A DNA stretch of 40,689 nt from a virus: IMG/VR virus record IMGVR_UViG_3300026367_000092, positions 1 through 40,689 of that record, one strand, 5' to 3'. Made by a program: the position numbers and the translations under genes. Position 1 is the stretch's first letter; every line of letters starts with the position of its first letter. This document shows positions 1 to 6,701 of the stretch, in pieces. Under the pieces are notes generated by a model, which saw nothing but the letters and a program-made list of their open reading frames with translations, did not search any database and was not told the DNA's origin.

Positions 1-591
1 CGGCTGCACAAGGATTTCTTCGAGGTCGATCCGCATTTCAAGATCATGCTGTCGGGCAACCACAAGCCGCGCATTGATGATGATTCCGATGGCATCTGGC
101 GCCGGGTGGTGCTGGTGCCCTGGGATGTGCAGATCCCCAAAGAACAGGTTGACCGGATGCTGCCGCAGAAGCTGGCGCGGGAACGCGACGGCATATTCGC
201 CTGGATGATCGAGGGCGCGCTCGAATATCTGACCTTTGGCCTCGACACGCCGGAGGAAATCTCGGCTGCCAGCCAGGCCTATCGCGAGGAAAGCGACCCG
301 ATCGGCCAGTTCATCCGCACCGCTTGCGTGGTCACCGGTGAAGCGGCCGACAGCGAGGCGCCGTTTGACCTGTTCGTGGCCTACGAGAAATTCGCCCGCG
401 CCGAGGGCGCATTCCCCTTCACCCAGGCGACATTCGCCAAGCGTTTCGCCAGCGCCGCACGGCGGCCTTATCAAGGGCCGGAGGGAGACATGCGCCACTT
501 CGCCAAGGCCAAGACCGGCGGCAACACCGTCTATCGCGGCATTCATGTCCGCCCAGAGTGGCTGGCATCCAGGCCGGAGGGAGCGCCATGA
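1..591 (+). CDS. Phage/plasmid primase-helicase (D5/P4 family), C-terminal part
   Basis: The reading frame is open from the first base, so the N-terminal primase and ATPase core lie outside the window. What remains starts 15 codons before an internal Met and contains a GNHKP motif, an acidic stretch (IDDDSDG) and an Arg-Arg pair (IWRRVVLVPW). This is the characteristic sensor and arginine-finger region of superfamily 3 helicases of the D5_N/phage P4 alpha group. The last 100 residues (FDLFVAYEKFARAEG onward) resemble the winged-helix tail of these proteins. The enzyme would unwind and prime phage DNA at replication. Its stop codon overlaps the next gene's ATG. Family is confident; the exact subfamily is not. 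Confidence 0.85.
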   Translation, partial: RLHKDFFEVDPHFKIMLSGNHKPRIDDDSDGIWRRVVLVPWDVQIPKEQVDRMLPQKLARERDGIFAWMIEGALEYLTFGLDTPEEISAASQAYREESDPIGQFIRTACVVTGEAADSEAPFDLFVAYEKFARAEGAFPFTQATFAKRFASAARRPYQGPEGDMRHFAKAKTGGNTVYRGIHVRPEWLASRPEGAP

Positions 592-776
592 CCGATATCG
601 CCACCAGGGGCGGTGCGTTCCTCGATGCGCAGACGGCCATTCGCGTGATCGCGGCATGGCGGCGGGGCATGACGACGACCGCCGAGATCGCCCGAGACAA
701 CGACGCGCCCGAGGATGCGATCTGGCGGTTGATACAGGCAGAGCGCGACATCAGGCTTGGCTATGTTGCGCGCTGA
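588..776 (+). CDS. Small phage protein, helix-turn-helix-like
   Basis: This 62-residue protein starts at an ATG overlapping the primase stop codon (ATGA), and GGAGGGAG lies just upstream as a ribosome binding site. The central part (AWRRGMTTTAEIARDNDAPEDAIWRLI) reads as a helix, a turn and a second helix, as in small DNA-binding proteins that choose responses by a MTTxEIA-type motif. A DNA-binding role next to the replication protein and the repeat cluster downstream is inference. An earlier in-frame ATG at 558 lies inside the primase gene and is less likely to be the start. I do not recognise a named family. Confidence 0.6.
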   Translation: MTDIATRGGAFLDAQTAIRVIAAWRRGMTTTAEIARDNDAPEDAIWRLIQAERDIRLGYVAR

Positions 777-860
777 ACCCCGCACCCCTTTGCCAGCCAG
801 AGGCCGCGAAGGGCAAAGCCTGCCCTGGCATCCCCGAACCGCACGCAAAACGGGGGCGCT

Positions 861-1160
861 GGGGACGCAAACAGGTGTGATGCGCCGCTTGCGTCCCCAT
901 GAAAGGGTGCGGGATTTCAAAGGGTTCGGACGCAAGGGACGATGGGGACGCAAGCCCGCGCCTAAAGTGTGCGCGCGGGATTTCAGGGGTTCGGGGTTAG
1001 AGCGGGCACTCTCTCTATGCGTTATCTCCGGTTTGCGTCCCTATCGTCCCTTGCTTCCCTTTCCTTTCGAATAATCCAGCGAAAACAAAGAGATCAAATC
1101 AATAAGCGAGGGTTGATGTAATGCAAAACAGGGACGCAAACGCCCAAAAGGGGACGCAAA
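861..1160 (+). repeat. Iteron-like GGGGACGCAA repeats, both orientations
   Basis: The decamer GGGGACGCAA or a near copy occurs at 861-870, 944-953, about 928-935 (short form), 1131-1140 and 1150-1159. Inverted copies lie at 889-898 and 1032-1041. A second repeat, gcgggatttca followed by ggggttcgg or aagggttcgg, lies at 909-929 and 975-994. The region 777-1120 has no convincing gene. Repeats of this density beside a replicative helicase are typical of replication origins or of a repressor/replication-protein binding array. The last two copies fall inside the first 14 codons of the next gene. Confidence 0.6.
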
Positions 1161-2134
1161 CCGGTGCCGGGCTCAAAAAGATGACGGTTGACCAGGCTCT
1201 GGCCTGGGCGTGGCGGGATGAGCTGCCCAAGGCGCCGCGCGTGGCTGACGGGCCTGACGGGTTTCTGGCTGCATGGCGCAAGGTCTCCGGCTATGGCGAG
1301 TATCTGACGCTTGTCGACCGGCACGGCATCAACCGCTATGGCGTGGTCCCCGACTTCTCGGCCACCGCCTGGCCACACGCCGATGCGGTGCGGCTGCATG
1401 AGGCGGTTGAAGCACTTGATGGCGCCGAGGTTGATCTGCCCGAAGACTGGCACCCGGCGCCCGAACTCGCCCAATTTGGCGGGCTGGCCATGCGCGCCAT
1501 TGCCCAGGCGGTGCGCGCGGTCTGCCCCGATGGCCGCACATTGCGCATTGTCGCCACTGACCTGGTGTTGCGGCACGTCATTATGGGTGACAGCGAAGCC
1601 TGGCGGATGAACCCCACTGAGCAGAAAATAGAGCGCCATGCCGACGGACGTCCGAAATGGTTTGTCCGCTCAATGATGCCGATGATCACCGGCGTCGACG
1701 GCAAGGGCTCTGACATCGTCGAGATGGTGGAGATCGAAACCAACGGCATGACCGTGGCCGGCAGACTGAAACCCGGCGCGCACCAGAAACACCATCTCGA
1801 CCCAGATCCGCTCGACACCCTGATCGCCCGCGCCCACCGCGAAGTGCTGGCCGACGTGATGGCTTACGTATTCGAAACCTGCGCCGGCCAGCTCGAGACC
1901 ATCGACCTGCAGCAGTCGGAGCTGACAGCGCGGCCATGGGAAGCCGGCGAGGCAAAGCCAGCACGCGTGCTGCCGGATCTGCGGCGGGGCAGGGGTGAAG
2001 CCGTAACCTTCTGGCGCGCCTACCGCGAGAGGTTTCCGCGCGACCATCGGCGGCTGGTGAAGCAGGCGCAGCAGGATGCGGAACGGTTGAGGCGGGGTAG
2101 TGAGACAGTGACGGTTGGAGTGCCGAGGCAGTGA
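1121..2134 (+). CDS. Conserved-looking phage protein, unknown function
   Basis: The 337-residue product is soluble, rich in Asp, Glu, Arg and Trp, with no membrane segment and no motif I can name. It sits downstream of the primase-helicase, as unknown genes often do in rhizobial prophages. The ATG at 1121 has GAGGG eight bases upstream. An alternative ATG at 1181 would exclude two GGGGACGCAA repeats from the coding sequence and remove the low-complexity start (GTQTG), but it has a weaker ribosome binding site. The C-terminal part (LPDLRRGRGEAVTFWRAYRERFP) is strongly basic, which could suit nucleic acid contact. No function is assigned. Confidence 0.65.
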   Translation: MQNRDANAQKGTQTGAGLKKMTVDQALAWAWRDELPKAPRVADGPDGFLAAWRKVSGYGEYLTLVDRHGINRYGVVPDFSATAWPHADAVRLHEAVEALDGAEVDLPEDWHPAPELAQFGGLAMRAIAQAVRAVCPDGRTLRIVATDLVLRHVIMGDSEAWRMNPTEQKIERHADGRPKWFVRSMMPMITGVDGKGSDIVEMVEIETNGMTVAGRLKPGAHQKHHLDPDPLDTLIARAHREVLADVMAYVFETCAGQLETIDLQQSELTARPWEAGEAKPARVLPDLRRGRGEAVTFWRAYRERFPRDHRRLVKQAQQDAERLRRGSETVTVGVPRQ

Positions 2135-2641
2135 GACACGGATACAAAGGGCGGGAATCGGTCATTGATATTGGGTTGCTCGAATAGCAGCTGTGCGGTC
2201 ATCGCGGACGCTGGCCTCGACCCTGTCAATTGCCGCTTTCGGGTGGAAGCGCCCAAAACGGACTTAATATTCAGTTTCGCCGGCCATTGCCGTAGTTCGG
2301 GCGGTTTTGTATTGGAAAACAATAATATAGTCGGATTTGAAGCTATGCGCGGGTATCAACTCCGCCATGCAAGCCCTGATATAGGCGAGTTTGTTAACGT
2401 TGGCGCTTGATAATCTATAGGAAAACGGTCAGAAACTTGCCCCAACGAGCGCAAGGATGCACACTTATACGTGAACACGCCGTGTAGGATATTTGAATTA
2501 TGGTTTTTGCAACATATCTAACGGTCTCGGCTCGGCGATGCGCCGGCGCGCGCGGATGTGTCGCGGACAGAGCATTGTCCGCTCGTCCGCAGCGTGCTCT
2601 ATTAGCGGTTGACAATGTCTCTGGCAGGAAAGGGCAAGCAC
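2135..2641. other. AT-richer intergenic junction before the cargo module
   Basis: No gene in this 500-base stretch is convincing; the only + frame (2165-2410) lacks a good ribosome binding site and protein-like composition. Base composition drops here from GC-rich phage DNA to the AT-richer cargo. A dyad GCGGACA-6 nt-TGTCCGC lies at 2563-2582, about 60 bases before the start of the first cargo gene, where an operator or promoter-proximal hairpin would be expected. No clear promoter hexamers were identified. Confidence 0.4.
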
Positions 2642-3583
2642 ATGTGTAATCTCACCGCTGCCTCTTACCGTCACGGAACTGTCATTGAGGCCTTATACGA
2701 GAGCGGCGAAGTTAAGCCTTTGACAGTTTCAGAGGCGCGCCATGTCGGGATTGCAATCCGTGATCGCCTACCAGAATACATGAGCGCGGCATCAAAGCAC
2801 ATCCTCGATACCACCGGGAAATTTGGCGGAGCGCTTAAATTTGTGGACCCGGAGATTTTTATCGATCCTGACAAAGGTCTTTCATCTCGGTTTGATCCTG
2901 GATTGATCTTGGACCTTCCCAAAATTTCTGTGAGATCCGGTGGTCGTGCAATTGAATTTCGAACTTGCATAACCGTTTGTGTAGGTCCGACAAAAAGCAA
3001 GGTATGGACGCGGGCCAACACGATTGGTGATTGGGGTAAGATCTCGGTTGATGAGCTCAATCACATCCACAAGCTGTTTGACGCAGCTTGCCAAGTGATC
3101 AATTCCGATTTGATCAATAAGTATCAGGAAGATTTCTCGCGCGCGATTGAGGCCAAGGTTCACCTCTCGCTGTATGGTGGAATCCATGTTTTCGCAGCCG
3201 ACTGCACTGGAACTGGAGTTTCGGACGCTCTGGAGCACTTATGCGATACCCTGCATGTGAAACCATCAGATGCTAAAACGATTGAAAACTTTGAATTGGC
3301 AGGCGCGTTGCGCAACGTGACGGATGTTGCTGCTATTGATGAAGCCCGCGATGCAAATAACGGCGAAGAGTTTGCTTTAGGCGAAAAAGCGAAATTTTAT
3401 CCGTACCGCGGATCAAACGGAGCAGGTTCTGTTTTTGTACGGTATGCAAACAATAAAGATGCATATTTCTCAGGCATCGTTAACGGCAGCCATGGCGGGA
3501 GACCTGAAGGTCTGGAGGCTCTTGATTCCAATAGTATTGGAACAACAGCAGAAATTGCAGCTTTCTTTGGGGCGGCATTTTAG
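2642..3583 (+). CDS. Unrecognised cargo protein paired with nitrilase-like gene
   Basis: This 313-residue protein starts at the ATG at 2642, which follows AGGAAAGGG at good spacing. A TTG at 2609 and an ATG at 2615 are in frame upstream but lack such a site. I do not recognise the family. The sequence has no signal peptide or membrane segment. It shows alternating beta and helix stretches: an N-terminal helical part, a central strand-rich part around ITVCVGPTKSKVWTRANT, and a Gly-rich C-terminal third (GGIHVFAADCTGTG, YRGSNGAGSVFVRYANNKD). It lies 28 bases upstream of the nitrilase-like gene and shares its AT-rich, relaxed codon use, unlike the flanking phage genes. Both probably form one transferred two-gene unit. 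The role is unknown. Confidence 0.7.
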   Translation: MCNLTAASYRHGTVIEALYESGEVKPLTVSEARHVGIAIRDRLPEYMSAASKHILDTTGKFGGALKFVDPEIFIDPDKGLSSRFDPGLILDLPKISVRSGGRAIEFRTCITVCVGPTKSKVWTRANTIGDWGKISVDELNHIHKLFDAACQVINSDLINKYQEDFSRAIEAKVHLSLYGGIHVFAADCTGTGVSDALEHLCDTLHVKPSDAKTIENFELAGALRNVTDVAAIDEARDANNGEEFALGEKAKFYPYRGSNGAGSVFVRYANNKDAYFSGIVNGSHGGRPEGLEALDSNSIGTTAEIAAFFGAAF

Positions 3584-3611
3584 CTAACGTCTCCGCACTG
3601 GGGTATATTAA

Positions 3612-4889
3612 GTGCAGGGTGGGGCCGTGAATTCCGATGAAGCTTTGGGTTTTGGAAAAACTATTGACGCACGGGCTGAGAAGGCTTTCTGGCATGCACA
3701 TCTTGTTCTAGATGATTTTAGCAAGCACGGAGATCCTGAGTCGCTAGCAATATCGAGCGGCCAGTTAACGGTAGAGCAGGCCGCCTTGCGTGTGATTGCT
3801 CTGTGCGCTCGTGATACATACCGACTAAAGCCGCAGAAGCTATCAAGTGTCGAAAAAAAAGACGCGCTTGACGATGAAGAGGTGACGATTGCTGCAATAG
3901 CGATGGGTCGCAATGACATCGGTCTTCCAGACAAACACCCGGACGAAAAAACTGCCGATGAGGTTATGCCGCTGCGTTTTGAAGCGGTAGGTGATTTTGT
4001 GTTCACGTCAGTGAACAGGAATGGAGATCCGGAATACGACAAAGACGCGTGGGAAGCTGAGCGGCTCTCATACTTGGACCGATGCCTCAAGGAACGTGCC
4101 AACATTATTTGCTTAGGTGAGTTTGATTTTCCCCCTCAACAGGCCGGTGTTGATGATGACTCGTTCGCAGCCGCTGTGCTGGCAAAAATCAACGGGTATG
4201 ACTTTCCTGTTTTCGTGGTTGCGGGGTCAAGGCATGAATATCATCAAAGTGGACCTTCATGTCACAACGTTGCTAGGATTATTGTAAATAACGCACTTAA
4301 CACGGCGCCGGCTGGTTACAGCAAGCCAAGCGTATACAGGCACAACAAGGTCATTCCTGCAGCAAAAGTTGGTGAGCGGCTGTCAGCTCCAGATGGCATC
4401 GTTGCGCAGTATTATGATACCAAACTTGGTAGGATCGCCGTCCTAATCTGTGTCGACGCCTACAATCCAACATTGATGTTCTCGCTGTTTGATCCCAAGC
4501 TGCGCCAAAGAGGTGGGGCAGACGAAAATGATTCGGATAGGCTCGATTTCATTCTTGTTCCGGCCTACAATTATAGCCCGAAACTTTATTATTCCTGCCA
4601 GGTTCTGAGTCTCCTTTGTAAATGCACAGTTTTGCTTGTCGATGCATGCAGTCACTGGTCAGAAAAAGGCAAACTCAAGTGTCATGAGGTTGAGCTCTTC
4701 TTCAATGGCCGGTCAATTGATGATCGCCTGCGCAAAAGCGCCGAAATCGGGTCATCCGTTGTTAACGACGAACATGTGAAGGTTTGGCGCCTAAAAAGGA
4801 ACTTTCTGCGAGCTGCCGAAACAGAAATTCACGGTAGTAAACCAACCCCGTCCTTTGATGCGCTTGGGGCCTATCTCGACAATCTCTGA
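3612..4889 (+). CDS. Carbon-nitrogen hydrolase (nitrilase superfamily) fold protein
   Basis: A 425-residue protein whose residues from about 160 to 345 match the nitrilase fold. The catalytic Glu is in LGEFDFPP (E170), the Lys in RHNKVIPA (K246) and the nucleophile Cys in AVLICVDAYNP (C280). Family enzymes hydrolyse amide or nitrile bonds through a thioester. About 150 residues precede the core, far more than in ordinary nitrilases, and are mostly helical with no known motif. A tail of about 75 residues follows. The substrate is unknown. A nitrilase domain is also fused to reverse transcriptase in the DRT type 1 anti-phage system, so a defence role is possible but inferred. The start is GTG at 3612 or GTG at 3627; both have purine-rich sites. 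Confidence 0.8.
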   Translation: MQGGAVNSDEALGFGKTIDARAEKAFWHAHLVLDDFSKHGDPESLAISSGQLTVEQAALRVIALCARDTYRLKPQKLSSVEKKDALDDEEVTIAAIAMGRNDIGLPDKHPDEKTADEVMPLRFEAVGDFVFTSVNRNGDPEYDKDAWEAERLSYLDRCLKERANIICLGEFDFPPQQAGVDDDSFAAAVLAKINGYDFPVFVVAGSRHEYHQSGPSCHNVARIIVNNALNTAPAGYSKPSVYRHNKVIPAAKVGERLSAPDGIVAQYYDTKLGRIAVLICVDAYNPTLMFSLFDPKLRQRGGADENDSDRLDFILVPAYNYSPKLYYSCQVLSLLCKCTVLLVDACSHWSEKGKLKCHEVELFFNGRSIDDRLRKSAEIGSSVVNDEHVKVWRLKRNFLRAAETEIHGSKPTPSFDALGAYLDNL

Positions 4890-4930
4890 GTTCCGATGAG
4901 CTTTTTAGTGCGGTTTCGCATGTCCCTGGT

Positions 4931-5068
4931 ATGGATCCAGATGTGGTCCGTGCCGCTCAAGCATTCGAGATCATTACTATGTTTACCGATTTTCTACGTG
5001 ACACATTGGTGCGTGAACCCTACTGGATCTGCCAGTCAAGTGCGGGGGCGAATACACAAGGCCGTTGA
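4931..5068 (+). CDS. Possible short third cargo ORF or shifted nitrilase tail
   Basis: The frame open from 4859 to 5068 overlaps the end of the nitrilase gene in the -1 frame. Past the nitrilase stop it reads as a plausible acidic, helical peptide (SSDELFSAVSHVPGMDPD, then RAAQAFEIITMFTDFLRDTL). Its first ATG is at 4931 and has no obvious ribosome binding site, giving 45 residues. It may be a separate small protein, an alternative-start gene coupled to the nitrilase, or the original C-terminus of the nitrilase lost by a frameshift. The competing frame starting at ATG 4896 looks less protein-like. Confidence 0.25.
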   Translation: MDPDVVRAAQAFEIITMFTDFLRDTLVREPYWICQSSAGANTQGR

Positions 5069-5124
5069 CATGCGCGAGAATTTGGTGGTTACTCAGCCAC
5101 GGTAAAACAGATTGAATTGCTCGA

Positions 5125-5158
5125 TTCGCCCCGACCGGCTTCCCCGAATCGGGGCGAA
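5125..5158. repeat. 10-bp perfect inverted repeat after cargo
   Basis: TTCGCCCCGA at 5125-5134 and its reverse complement TCGGGGCGAA at 5149-5158 are separated by 14 bases. A shorter hairpin, CCCCGAATCGGGG, is nested at the right arm. No T run follows, so it is not a standard intrinsic terminator. It lies where base composition returns to that of the phage and could be a boundary or transcript-end structure. Confidence 0.5.
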
Positions 5159-5257
5159 GTCGTCTCGGAGGGTGTGGAATTGCGGCGGCGGACAATGCGA
5201 GCCGGCGTGACGGACGAAGCGCATCTCACCCTGAAAAGGACAACAGACCATTCACAG

Positions 5258-5285
5258 ACCCGCTGGCAACCCCGGCGGGTTTTTT
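5258..5285 (+). terminator. Intrinsic terminator between cargo and structural operon
   Basis: ACCCGC (5258-5263) pairs with GCGGGT (5275-5280) around an 11-base loop and is followed directly by TTTTT. This insulates the cargo island from the morphogenesis genes that begin at 5302. Confidence 0.75.
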
Positions 5286-5301
5286 CGTGGGAGATCGTCT
5301 T

Positions 5302-5853
5302 GTGACCGGTGCTGCCTTGAAAATCGACGCAAGTGACTTCCGCGCGCTCGGTGCGGCAATGCATCGCCTGCCTGCTGACTTGAAGGCCAAGGCGTTTCGC
5401 TCGGCGGTCAATCACACTGGCAAGAAAGCCCGCACGCAGGTCGCGCGGCTTGCAGCATCCTATTCAGGTCTGCCGTACCGGTTTGTCCGAGGGGCGGCTC
5501 AGATGCGGCTGACCGGCGACGATGTCGAGATCAAACTGCGGTCGCGCTGGATTTCATTGGGGCAACTGGGCGCCCGGCAAACCCGAAAGGGTGTGAGTGT
5601 TCGCGGTCGTGGCTCTTACGCCAGCGCGTTCATTGCATCGTCGAAGATTTCGGGCAGCCAGGCTGTCCTGTCCCGCAAGGGATCATCTCGATTGCCGGTG
5701 CGTGAACTCTATGCCGCCAACCCGGCCCACGCCATGGGTGCTGACCGGCACGGCGAGTTCGAACGGCTCGCTCAATCAATCATGGACCGCGACTTCGCGG
5801 CCCGTCTCATTCACGAGGTCGACCGTCGTCTCGCCCGTCTATCCGCTCGCTAA
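5302..5853 (+). CDS. Phage minor tail protein Z-like (tail completion)
   Basis: The 183-residue product begins with a short strand (LKIDASDFRALGAAM) and then a basic helical section (FRSAVNHTGKKARTQVARLAA), and continues GLPYRFVRG. This pattern is seen in prophage minor tail protein Z (GPZ) and related tail-completion proteins. Such proteins sit at the head-proximal end of the tail. The GTG at 5302 has GGGAG nine bases upstream. An in-frame GTG at 5287 would lie directly on the terminator T-tract and is less likely. Its position ahead of the terminase genes, apart from the other tail genes, is unusual compared with lambda, where Z follows the head genes. Family call is moderate. Confidence 0.6.
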   Translation: MTGAALKIDASDFRALGAAMHRLPADLKAKAFRSAVNHTGKKARTQVARLAASYSGLPYRFVRGAAQMRLTGDDVEIKLRSRWISLGQLGARQTRKGVSVRGRGSYASAFIASSKISGSQAVLSRKGSSRLPVRELYAANPAHAMGADRHGEFERLAQSIMDRDFAARLIHEVDRRLARLSAR

Positions 5854-5914
5854 TCGCGCTGGATGAGTGTGTGGCACAAGACGCTTCGCACGCATCTAGC
5901 TGCCAGAAAAATTA

Positions 5915-6032
5915 GGGACCGTATCCCAGTCCCAACCCAAGCGGGGCGGGACGACCCCGGAATCCTGCCAGTTTTTCAGGGTGTAAGCTTGGGTTGTCAG
6001 GTTGTCAGATGGGCCTTGCGGCTGTTGTCAGG
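5915..6032 (+). other. Repeat-bearing spacer upstream of small terminase
   Basis: The 239-base gap between 5854 and 6092 carries a small dyad (GGGAC-9 nt-GTCCC, 5915-5933). It also holds three or four near-copies of GGTTGTCAG, at 5992-6000, 6000-6008 and about 6024-6036. Repeats just before the small terminase gene are where terminase recognition sites (cos or pac) often lie in lambda-type packaging modules. That assignment is inference. Confidence 0.35.
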
Positions 6033-6092
6033 TTGTTAGGGCGACGCATTGACGGGGAGGACTATTGCAAAGCGGAAACGGAGGGCGAGCGC

Positions 6093-6701
6093 ATGGTTGA
6101 TACCGTGATGATGACGCTGTCCGAAATCGCAGAGCGCGACGGGGTTTCGCGGCAGGCCATTTCGAAGACGGTCCGCGAGCTGATCGAGAAGCATGACATT
6201 CCGGTCGAGCGGGACGGGCGCGGGCGGATCGCCAGGGTGTCGGTTGCGCATATTGATCATTACCGCGAGAGGTTTCAGAACCCGGCCAAGGTGATGGCGT
6301 CGCGAGGGCCGGGGAGCAACGAAAAAGCTGCCCGCGAGATTGCGCCGGCCAACCTGCCGGATGGGGATTCCTTCGAGGAAGCCAAACGCCGGAATGAATG
6401 GCTTCGCTACGGCAGGCAGAAGCTCGAGCACGATGAGGAATGCGGCCGGCTTGTGAGGGTCGACAGTATCGTTGCGGCGCTGGACGCTCTCGGGCGCGAG
6501 ACACAGGCAATAGTGGCCAGGTTACCGAACCACGCGGATGACTTGTCGGTGCCTTTCGCAAAGGAAGGTGTTCATGGATTGCGCACGGCGCTCCGCGACG
6601 TCGCCTTCCAGATCAATACGGCTATTGCCGAAAAACTGGCAGAGATTGCCATATCGGCGCCGGTGAGCGAGATCGTCGAGGATGAAGAGGCCAGCACATG
6701 A
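6093..6701 (+). CDS. Terminase small subunit (Nu1-like)
   Basis: This 202-residue protein would recognise the packaging site and recruit the large terminase. An N-terminal helix-turn-helix is visible (LSEIAERDGVSRQAISKTV, about residues 8-26), followed by a wing-like segment (VERDGRGRIARVSV). The helical C-terminal half (DALGRETQAIVARLPNHADDL) resembles the oligomerisation and large-subunit-contact region of Nu1-type terminases. The ATG at 6093 has GGAGGGCGAG upstream; an ATG-like extension back to 5994 would run into repeats and is rejected. The stop overlaps the large terminase start (ATGA). Confidence 0.8.
   Translation: MVDTVMMTLSEIAERDGVSRQAISKTVRELIEKHDIPVERDGRGRIARVSVAHIDHYRERFQNPAKVMASRGPGSNEKAAREIAPANLPDGDSFEEAKRRNEWLRYGRQKLEHDEECGRLVRVDSIVAALDALGRETQAIVARLPNHADDLSVPFAKEGVHGLRTALRDVAFQINTAIAEKLAEIAISAPVSEIVEDEEAST

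Noticed and set aside
2165-2410. 81-codon forward ORF before the cargo
   Set aside because: No ribosome binding site and composition not protein-like.
4896-5105. 69-codon ORF after the nitrilase gene
   Set aside because: Its composition is poor (many Met, Trp and Ser in a non-protein-like order) and the frame beside it reads better.
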